64,000 bases of DNA, taken from the NCBI GenBank assembly GCA_002794775.1, contig NBAY01000022.1:372001-436000 (forward strand). Direction: 5' to 3'. The position numbers were made by a program, and so were the translations under genes. The notes under the pieces were generated by a model. That model searched no databases. It saw only the letters and a program-made list of their open reading frames with translations, and was not told where the DNA came from. The DNA comes from Porodaedalea pini. Lineage: Eukaryota; Basidiomycota; Agaricomycetes; Hymenochaetales; Hymenochaetaceae. Position 1 is the first letter of the stretch. Each line of letters starts with the position of its first letter. Positions 55,268 to 64,000 of this stretch are shown here, one piece after another.

Positions 55268-57575
55268 GGTGGTGGTTTGGTAGGAAGAGTTGTAAGCGAT
55301 GGCTCGACGAGTGGATGAAAAAGGCAACTCGACCGAAACCGAGCGCACACGCACTACACGCCTTTCGGCACACAGCCGCTCCCTATTGGCCGCTCCCATT
55401 CCCACTCATTCCATCTCTTTCTATCATACCTGCCATTTCACTCAATTCCTCCTTCTTTTCATGCTTGTCCACCTCATTGTCCTGCACATTTCTTGTAGTT
55501 TCTGTCAACAACGAAAGGGCTTATTCAAAACAGCGCTTGTTCTTTTCGATATTCTCGATGGAGACTTATGGTCGCCACATATTGATTGTTTCCGCTCGCT
55601 CTTAATTCACCTTGCGGCCTTGTTGCTGTGCTCTGCTCAGGCATGCTTGTCTTCGGAGTACCTTGCGGGTAGCAAGGCTTAGTAAAATCGGTATGTTTCA
55701 CATCCAAGTTTGCTCTCATCTTCATTCACTCTAGGTGAATCTCATGCTCCCTTTTATTGAGGCGATCTATACAAGGCTCTGGAACAGCATGCAGATAGCA
55801 ACAAACAAACAAAGACATATCGTCACTAACAAATGTCTCGAACATAACAACATTGGTCTGAGTACTGACAGCCACGACCGCGTTCCTCTCAACAAACGTC
55901 GCGAGCCAAGGCAAAGGCTGTAAGAAGCTCGTAGGTAAGTCAAGTGATTTATACCTGCACCGTGGCCGATGGTCCATTCGAAAGAAACAAAAAAAATACA
56001 TCCAGTGACTAAGGAAGGCGAAGACGAAGACAAAAGTGTATGCACCGACTCGGGCTCAACTCGCTATTCTCTACCATGTTTCCCAGGCTCATCATGATCA
56101 TGATCAAGTCAGTCCGACTCTGTGCTCAACCTGCACTGGGATTTAGGTTCCGTAAACAGAGGAGGACCGGGTCACCATCTCTAACTCGGAGTGCGCAGTC
56201 TCCGTCTCTTCGCCCGTCAAACAAGGAAAAAAGAACTCAGTAACTTCAGGCCGCAGCAGTCCGTCCGAGTCCTGTTGGCATCACATTTATAAGTTATCAT
56301 ATACTGTCACGCACTGCGCCCATCGGTTTCGGAATATCCGAGTCAGACGCGAAAGCTACGTACTCGTAGCCCCATTGGTGCGCGCCGCGCTGCGCTGCGA
56401 ACCGTGCCTGGGTCGCTGTACCACCCAGGCTGCGGATTGATTACCCTTGGTGTCGTGTCGTGTCGTGTCGACGTTTGGCTACGTCAGCGTCAATACGTGG
56501 CCCCTCTATGGTAGACCTTGCCCCTCTGCTCTCTGCTCTCTGCCCTCTCGCTCTTGTAAACATCACCTTTCCTCTCAGATTGCTTCACTTGGGTTGGTCG
56601 TAGGTTGTAGATCTGACTACGATGCCCGGGCCAGTGCTGGAGCTCAGATGTCGAGGAACAAGCGACTTTGTTCAGCGTACGCCGTATCATGCCACGACGC
56701 ACTCTGGACCCGATCGTCTTGAGATGAGAACTAGGACTCGGACTCGGACTCAGACTCGGCTCGTTAGTTCATCGAGGCGCCTAAACTTAAAGAATTCAGA
56801 CTCAGACTCAGACTCAGACGCAGGTCAAATCAACCCCATTCACAACTCGAACGCCAACCTGAAAAAAAAATGCTTGGGGCTGTACATGGGTCCCCTCCGA
56901 GTCGCGCGTCCTCGACATACGTACGTACGTATATCCGCTACGGCATTTGCTGCTCTCGCTTATTCGCGCTTGCTTGGTGTCTCGGTGGCGCGATGTCTGA
57001 AAAAAATGCTACTTACACCTCTACTTCTACTTCTATGCCGGCTCCCCCCCCCCCCCCGCGGCGGCCTGCAAACCCCCCTCTTCTGGATTTTACTGGCAAG
57101 TAGTGGTGCGTTTAGACGGCCTCGCAAAACATCACTAGAAATATGCACCCATTTGCCCGTGCTCCCGTCTGCCCGTGCTCCCGGGGCGTGAGGGGAAGAG
57201 ACTGGGGGGAGGGGAACGCAGTCACCTGTCACTCTCAAATTCATGGGATTGCTGCGACGTTCAAAGCCCGAGGTACACCCGTCCCAGTACCAAGGTTCTC
57301 TCAATTAACGGAATCAAAGTAAAGTAAAATAACGTAAAACGGTAATAACAAACAAACGATAGATCCAGGCATACTCGCATAAGTAGTCGACGAAAGAAAG
57401 GAAAAAGATGAACGGATTTTAGTAGTAGGAATAGATGATATACACGATAAATACGGCGTTCTTGATATCCAAAGGGACGTATAGAGGCACACACTAGTGA
57501 ATAAATTAGGCACTAGCTGCTCGACGGACAGACTAGGGAACCTGCTTTTTATCGTCGTTGAGGGTCACATCTGCG
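55268..57575. other. Long intergenic stretch between bZIP and phosphatase genes
   Basis: About 2.3 kb upstream of the bZIP start and downstream of the phosphatase stop. No gene I can support. It contains hexamer repeats (56734-56821), a TACGTACGTACGTA string near 56921 and a run of twelve C near 57046. The bZIP gene probably has a long upstream control region here. Confidence 0.5.
56734..56821 (+). repeat. GACTCN hexamer microsatellite in two clusters
   Basis: GGACTCGGACTCGGACTCAG at 56734 onward and CAGACTCAGACTCAGACTCA ending near 56820, separated by about 40 bases. GACTC(G/A) half-sites resemble, but are not identical to, AP-1-type bZIP sites (TGACTC). Confidence 0.75.
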
Positions 57576-59442
57576 TCAAGGGTGGACGCCCCAGCCCAGC
57601 ACCTCGAACATGATCGGGATGGGGCCCGTTGCAAGTATGCCGATCCCAGCATACACCACAACTTTCGTCAGCACTGTAAACCCATACCAGTCAGACTAAC
57701 AGGAGACAAGAGCAAGGCACGAGGAAACGCACCATCGGCATCATAATGCTTGACGTCCTCGCCATCGTCGCTCGCCGACTCCTCTCCAATCGTAGAAGCC
57801 GGCCCATAGATCGATCCGCCCTTCTGCGGCTCGGGTTTCCCGAACTTCACGCGGCTGAGGTCGCCAGACTTCTTCCTCCCCTTCCCAGTCCGCCGCTTCA
57901 TTCCGCCGAGCTCGCCATCGAGCTCATAGTGGCTCATCGCACCCCGCTCGTGGAGCATCGCCGGCAGATCCATCACACTCGGTATGGGGTGCAGACCGCC
58001 CTCTGGCACCGCACCGTCGTACTCCGTCGCAGGCGTGTAGAACCGGCGGTTCGGCAGCTCCGCGCCCTTAGGCAGGATGTTGATCGACACGAGGCGCGGC
58101 AGCAGCCCGTACGACAACCAACGGAATAGCGGCGGCAGCAGCGAGTGCAGCAGGAACTTCGCGGCGAGACGCCACGCGAAGATGACTGCGATACCGAGTG
58201 TGAGCTTCAGGAGCGCCATCGCCCACCAGAGCGCTGCCGCACGCCATGCCGCGCTATCGGACGAATAAAGGAAGTGCCATGCGTCGCCGGCCATGTGCGA
58301 CACCATACGGTCGTCGTCGAAGCCTGCGCCAATGGCGGCCCAACGCGCAATAAGCACGCCGGCAACGACGCTCACGAACGCGATCGCATCTTCGAAGCAT
58401 GGGCAGTCATCTGCCGGCTGGGGATGCCAGTGTACAACCAGCCCGCACAGGAGGGTGACCATCAGTGGAGCGACCCCGTTCGGGAGCCATGAGGACGAGC
58501 CAGGCGAACCGACTAGCCAAGCCTCAATGGGTATCCACCACAGCGCATGGGCGGCCCACACGCCCGCGCCGAGCGCAACGCCGACTACGCAGTCCGTCAG
58601 CGAGTGCATACCCGTGTAGAGACGACCAAAGACAATAGAGCAGGCATAAACGCTGAGAAATGCGCAGAGAAGAGAATATGTGAGGGTCGATATAGAAGCA
58701 GCTGTGAAGTACTGTGTGTGTATGAGCGAGTAAATGTATAACGCGATGGAAACACTGTTGGTGGAGTGAGTGCTTGGGAAACCATATTCAAGATGATGCG
58801 ATCCAATCGCTTCAGTAAGAGGTTCAGCCAGGATAATTGAGATGGGATTAAAAACCTACTTAATCGCGCAACCGGAGGTGTGTACGGCCTTGGAGCGCAG
58901 ATGAGATCCTTGATGAAGGATGAAGCATACACGCCCATAGCCAGTACGAAGACCAAACTGGCAGAGCGTTCAGAACACCAATGAAACAACTCAGAAAGCA
59001 TCCCCACTCACCCACGCCCGATCTCGGGATATCCAAAGAAAAAGAGACCCGGCAAGGCAGTCATGAAAAACGTATGTGTGCCCAACGAGCTGGAGTACAC
59101 GAAGTACGAATCCAGCCAAGGCGAGCGCATCCTCTCCTGCATCTTCGCGATCCAGTTCGACTCGTCTTGCAATCGCCGCATGATGAACTGGCGTGCCGTC
59201 GCGCGAAATGGTGGAAGAGTCCGTGCGTAGAATTCATCAGGCGCTGTTCCTACTGCATAGGAAGGCTCTGGAGACGTCGAGCCACTTTGTTGTACAGATG
59301 AGTTGGCGTTTATGAGCGTGTCAGAGGATGCGACGCTGCTTGCATCCGCGCCGTCGAACGGCTGTTTCGCATCGTTGAAATCATGGGTCGTGAAAGTAGA
59401 AGCAAAGCCAGGCGTTGCCTGGGCCGTGATTGAGTCCAGCAT
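57576..59442 (-). CDS. LCB3: Sphingoid long-chain base 1-phosphate phosphatase
   Basis: Exons 59442-59012, 58957-58860, 58809-57733 and 57673-57576 join in phase to 567 residues. The three motifs of the PAP2 phosphatase superfamily are intact: KDLICAPRPYTPP (residue 160 on), PSTHS (188-192), and IVFGRLYTGMHSLTD. This arrangement with several hydrophobic membrane segments matches yeast Lcb3/Ysr3, which dephosphorylate dihydrosphingosine and phytosphingosine 1-phosphate at the ER and so steer sphingolipid synthesis and heat-stress signalling. The N-terminal 80 residues are disordered. The C-terminal soluble part (KSGDLSRVKFGKPEPQKGGS) precedes a last hydrophobic segment coded by exon 4. Divergent from the eL14 gene across a transposon-rich gap. 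Confidence 0.95.
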
Positions 59443-61038
59443 GGCGTGTATCTTATAGAGAAAGAGAAAAGATTTGGCACAAGAAGAAGATGATGGCCGT
59501 GCGACGGTGCCTCAGTGTCGTCGAGGACGATGAGCAGAGTCAGCCAGCCGCTGGGAACGGGAGCGCGAAGTGAACAGCAGATGCCATCACGTCAGTTGAA
59601 TTGGAAAGATCCTGTCAATTTAGTGCCCCTTTTGGACGTCGATCGTCTTGATGTCAGATGTTGCCTAAAGTAGTAGTACGCATATACTCAGCTTCGACTC
59701 TAACCAATTCAATTCAATCCTTTGTCAGGGAGTCACGGTGTGTCCTGCAAAAATGAGTAATTTCAGGTGAGTCAAGTTTGAATTAGAAGGAAGGATCGGG
59801 AGAGGTCTCAGACAGCATGTGTAAGTGATAAAGCAGTCACCTAACAGCATAACCTCAATCGAGCTCTGTAATCTAGAGAAGTCAAGTGCAAAATGACTGA
59901 CCGAACTTTCCTCCCTTTCCTTCTTCATTTGCTCCTCTTTCCCCCTCTTAAGTAAGTAGGCTCATGTTCATCTTTAATGAGGAAAAGGGAATGAGCTGAA
60001 TACAAAGCTACCCAAAAAACTTGCAAGCAAAACATCCAGCCTTTGAAGAGATATGCAAAAGTAGAGTCCTGACATCTCTGTATGTAAGCAGGATATGAAT
60101 AACATGAACAGATAGGCAGGATGCAGAACTGCTGTGGCTATAGTGGCTGTCACCTTTGTCCTGATAGTAAAGTCTGAGGAGCACAGAGCTGAAAACCTTA
60201 TCTGCATTCACTAGACAAGGGGCTCCAGTAATGGGATAGCGAGATTATGAATTGAGTGCAATACATGCCAGTCAAATGTTCTATGCACAGGCTACTTCCT
60301 CAAGAGCCTCTACCAAGTTGAGATAGCATCTTTTTTCAGTGTTTGCTGCAAGGATAATAATCTTCAATGTGTACCCTTCATGCTTTTGAAGATTGCTTAC
60401 CTTACTTTGCACACTTCACACATGTCATCTTGGTGGTAGTAGTTGTAGAGAGCAAGCAAACTAGCTTTCCTAATTGGAGTATCTGCCCCTCACTAGTAAA
60501 TACTTTGATCTTCTCCTGGACTACAATGAACCTTTGTGTTGACTCCAACCCACCTTGCAGAGAGTTCATTCAGCACACAACTTGAGAGGTTCCACTCGCA
60601 CCAGCACTCGCCGAGCGGGAAGGCAAAAAACCCACACATACTGCCCAATGCAGGGCAGTTCTGCTTCAGAAAGTTTGTCAAGGATAACTCAGCACTGCTC
60701 CTAGCTCACAAGGATGCAGCCTTGATATTGCCGCGGTCATTTCAACTTCATCTCTTGAGTTTCCAGTCTCTTCATGCTTGGAATGGGGAGATGAGTGAGG
60801 AGTAGTATGGGGATTGTAAAGATGCAATTCCTTCCACAGGGGATGTTGGGTACATGAGTGTCTTGATAGAAAATAAATAAATACATCGTCCCAGTATAAA
60901 TGAGAGATACCAGCATTATCTTACACGACGAGGAATCGAACGAACGATACGTTTGCACAGCCTCAACCATAGCGAGCCGCGGAATTTGGTGCGTAGCTCA
61001 TCGTACACGACCTCAAGAATCTCTCAAGCAACGAAACT
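59443..61038. other. Divergent gap with a CpG-poor insert
   Basis: Between the starts of LCB3 and RPL14. The stretch about 59990-60590 has almost no CG dinucleotide, like the decayed element at 5.8-6.9 kb, while the flanks are normal. A frame at 60536-60805 (SPSGKAKNPHILPNAGQFCF, FRKFVKDNSALLLAHKDAAL) looks like a piece of an old mobile-element protein. TATAAAT at about 60895 may serve RPL14, 140 bases upstream of its ATG. Confidence 0.5.
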
Positions 61039-61784
61039 ATGTCGGTGAGTACTTTCTAGCCGTGATTCTGCTGCTATATGGAGGTGCTATGCGTATGAAA
61101 TGTTCGGGAGGATGAAAGATTGGAGTGAAGAGTGGAGAGCAGGTGGATGGTTAGTGATGGTGTCGGATGAGGTGGAATGGAGGACTGGCGTCGGCAGCGC
61201 ATTGGTGTACGGAAGGACGAACGGGACCGTTGTGGAACACAATATGCGGCAGCAGCTGTTGAAGCATGTGTTGGATGGTATGCTGATGACTTGTCCGTCT
61301 ACAGGGTCAACAATCGACGTTCAAGCGCTTCGTCGAGGTCGGGCGCGTCGTCCTCCTCAAGGCCGGCCCCTCGGCAGGCAAAATAGCTGTCATTGTCGAG
61401 ATCATCGACCACAACCGCGTACGTTCTGCCTTTCGCGTTTTTTTCAGAATATTATCCTCATTCAAACTTTTGTATGCATAGGCTATCATTGACGGCCCGA
61501 CGACTTCTGTGCCACGCCAGGCATATCCCTACCGCCACCTCACCCTCACACCGCTCACCGTGTCGAAGCTTCCGCGTGCGGCAGGGTCCGGTGTCGTCGC
61601 GAAGCGCCTCGAGGCGGATAAGACGCTGGAGAAGTGGGACACGTCGTCGTGGGCGAAGAAGCTCGCTGCCACCTCAGCACGCCGCGAGCTCAATGACTTC
61701 CAGCGGTTTGGCATCATGATTGCGAAGAAGCAGCGCCGCTACACCGTGGCCAAGTCGCTCGCGAAGGCGAAGGCGAGCGCATGA
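61039..61784 (+). CDS. RPL14: 60S ribosomal protein eL14
   Basis: Exons 61039-61044, 61305-61418 and 61482-61784 join in phase to 140 residues. The first exon holds only ATG TCG, then an intron of 260 bases, far longer than others here and typical of ribosomal protein genes. Family signatures: [73 protein letters not shown]. The C-terminus is basic ([10 protein letters not shown]). It is a structural protein of the large subunit, cytosolic. Confidence 0.96.
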
Positions 61785-62258
61785 GCGATTGCGGGTGATC
61801 GTGGATGAGGGCTTGGCGATGTGTTTTTTATATCATTTTTCCTCTCTGCATTGTATGTCATGCACCCTTAGGCATATGCACACTCCAAAATTGCATTCCT
61901 TGCATTATGACCATGCCTAAACGACCGACTTGGTGTGCACTTCCGTGCTTGCTCGAAACTGAGATCTCTCCTTTGTATGAATCTATCTCGATTTTTCTCA
62001 AGTCGTGTCTACCAGTCTAACTTACTCTAAGCTCGTGAATGTCCCATAAGCACCCGTGAGAAATAGTTTCCATCAGTCAAATAAGTAAGTGATGCGCGTT
62101 GCACACGGCTGTCCTGCTGCTCAACCCTGGCTGAGCGGTCTATTCTAGACAGTCTTACACGTCTCTAGAGTAAGCTAGCATACTTGAGTCCATCTCTAAT
62201 CTGCGTCAAGACAGCAGGAGCTATTACTATCGCGAGCTAATTACTAAGTCAGCCGGCC
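61785..62258. other. Tandem intergenic gap
   Basis: 474 bases between RPL14 and the protease gene. A tRNA-like A-box string (GGCTGAGCGGTC near 62131) occurs but no full tRNA can be folded by eye. No gene. Confidence 0.5.
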
Positions 62259-64000
62259 ATGCATGCGCTGATGGGCAAGTCCAGCAAGGCGCCGACACCG
62301 CAGGAGATCTACAGAGCGAGAAAGCAGAAAGAAGAGGACGAGCGCACCGCCTTTCTGCCCCCGGGTCTTGTCAACCATGGGAATACGTGCTTCATGAACT
62401 CCGTTCTGCAAGGGGTGCGTTGTAGCGCTGCGTACAGATTACACGTTCGGTTGAGCTGACCTTGAGCCTTACAGCTGATGGCGACGCCCATGCTCGCCGA
62501 CATTGTGCGCTTCTCGCTCCCAAACACATATGCGCCTGTCTTCTCGCGCAGGAGTCCACAGCTGACGAACGGTCACGGCCTTGGCGGCGAGGCGGAGCGC
62601 GCCTGGGAGGAGGGCATGCCCCTCGGAGACGCCTTCGTGCTTTTGATGGAGAAGGCGTGGAAGGCGCAGGACGAACGACAGCGCTGGAGTATGAGCCCGA
62701 GGTATGTCTGATGGACGAGCAGCGGACGTTCACGGCGGTCTGACTGTCTGACTGTTTTACTTCAGGGATCTGTTGACGAGGATCGGCGCAAAATTCGACC
62801 AATATCTCGACTTCCGGCAACAAGATGCACACGAGCTTCTGAGGCATTTGCTTGATGCTATGCGTATGGAGGAATTAGACGTGTGTCTTTATGCAACCTC
62901 TTTCATACCAAATGATATTAAACTATCCCTTCAGATTATTAAGCAGCGCCAGCCTCCGCCTCCAAAGGCTAAACGAAAGCGCAAGAATAAAAACGCAGAT
63001 GACACCTCCTCCTTGACTTCTCTTGCAGGTCCATCGAACATACCCGAAGAGGACCGGCTCGTGTCGTTCGTCGACATGGTCTTCGGCGGGCGTCTTGCGT
63101 CCATCCTCGTGTGCGAGAAGTGTAAAAAGGTCTCCTGCACGTATGAGGACTTCAACGACCTCTCGCTGTCCATCAAGCAGGAGGACTACGAAAAGGCACG
63201 CAAGCGCGACCGGTTGCGCAGCCTTGCGCGTAAGCTCGGGATGCGCGGACGGGGTGCGTCGCGCGAGCTCGACGTCCCGGACGGACCGCGCTCGAGCAGC
63301 GTCCCGTCGAGCCCATTGCGCCGCAGCGAGGAGGCTGAGCGCTCGTTTGAACTCGTCTTCGGAGATGTTGGCCATCGGAGGCGGAGTCTCGAGGTTGGGG
63401 AAGAGACACCATCCCTGGGGAGCGCGATTCGGGAGGAAGTTCAGCTTGAGAGCGGAGACACCCCTGTTGAGCGAAGTACGAAAGACGAGCGGCGGACGTT
63501 GGGTGCCCTTGACGAACGTAAACCCCTAGAGGAAGAGGATCTACAGAAGGAGGAACCAAGGCGCGAGAAGGAGGAGGACGGGTGGATTAAAATGCGGAGG
63601 AAGATCAGCGTGGGGATGGGTGTTAAGAAGGGCAGGAAGAAAGGTGTCTCGAAAGAAGCACCTCCTGATCTTCCGGCCAGTGATGAGGGCCAGGCAGATG
63701 CGACGGGGGACGAGGCTGTGGATTCTTTCGTGGATGTCAAGGCACCCTCACCTTTGCTCGCCTCTCCGGCTGCATCTCCCTTGCTAGGTGCGAGCATAAC
63801 ACTACCAAAATTCCCTTTCGTCCGGCGTTCTTCGTCTTCTCGCACGGAGAACAACTCTCCCGCCCTCTCAGCTCTCACGACCCCATCCCGTAGCCCAGAA
63901 ATACCATCCGTAGCATTGCCTCCTCCGGAAATACGCCCATCTTCACCCTCTCCTGCTCCTACGGAGCACTCACGACCAAAATCTCCGCGCCCTCCCAAGC
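62259..64000 (+). CDS. Ubiquitin-specific protease (C19 family), 3' truncated by the window
   Basis: Deubiquitinating cysteine protease that removes ubiquitin from proteins. Exons 62259-62414, 62475-62701, 62766-62880 and 62935 to beyond 64000, in consistent phase. The Cys box is GLVNHGNTCFMNSVLQG with the catalytic Cys at residue 44. QQDAHELLRHLLD is the second conserved block. A zinc-finger CxxC pair (CEKCKKVSC) follows in FVDMVFGGRLASILVCEKCK. After DLSLSIK a long charged disordered insert (from about 63170 to the window end) splits the catalytic domain; the His box must lie outside. This layout, with Cys box close to the N-terminus and a large insert, recalls USP16/USP45-type enzymes, but the subfamily is an inference. 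Confidence 0.93.

Noticed and set aside
60920..61020. Possible tRNA on the minus strand (a GTTCGATTCC-like string near 60930)
   Set aside because: The B-box-like string has no matching acceptor stem or A box at the right distance when folded by eye.
62120..62225. tRNA-Leu/Ser-like A-box GGCTGAGCGGTC
   Set aside because: No GTTCGANTCC B box and no acceptor-stem pairing; likely chance or a very decayed remnant.

Overview
The window is a piece of a basidiomycete (Agaricomycete-type) genome. Nearly every gene is cut by short GT-AG introns of about 40-70 bases, coding DNA is GC-rich, and the gene set is typical of mushroom-forming fungi: PLAC8 proteins, a hydrophobin fragment, DUF2264, DUF4048, NmrA-like reductases and a Ty3/gypsy chromovirus. 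Exon limits below were read by eye from splice signals, frame and family similarity.

Left part (1-22 kb). The 3' part of S-adenosylhomocysteine hydrolase and a PLAC8 gene are followed by two minus-strand NmrA-like paralogs (3994-5123, broken by a frameshift; 19850-20962, intact). Between them lies a nested transposon island. An old element with no CpG at all was split by a 10.5-kb LTR chromovirus (6917-17390, duplicated target ACAAG). The chromovirus pol gene was in turn split by a 4.2-kb Tc1/mariner-type element (9718-13945, duplicated TA). A 595-bp relative of that DNA transposon (19056-19650) and a long inverted repeat lie just right of the LTR element. The DNA transposon carries three antisense pieces of the S-adenosylhomocysteine hydrolase gene and a Rad23-like UBA segment.

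Middle (22-41 kb). Housekeeping and regulatory genes: a long disordered protein, a zinc alcohol dehydrogenase, a DUF4048 protein, mitochondrial ATP synthase subunit K facing a small unrecognised gene, two more NmrA-like copies on the plus strand (32679 broken, 34415 intact), the decapping activator Dcp1, a small basic protein and a truncated hydrophobin. NmrA copies 2 and 4 each have the same unknown coding block upstream, which makes an inverted duplication around the 22.3-32.7 kb genes.

Right part (41-64 kb). A tandem pair of PLAC8 genes, a DUF2264 protein, a disordered Ser/Pro-rich protein, a bZIP factor, a sphingoid-base-1-phosphate phosphatase, ribosomal protein eL14 and the 5' part of a ubiquitin-specific protease that runs off the end. 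There is no operon logic. The shared themes are duplication of small families, repeated transposon insertion and decay, and capture of host gene fragments by a transposon.
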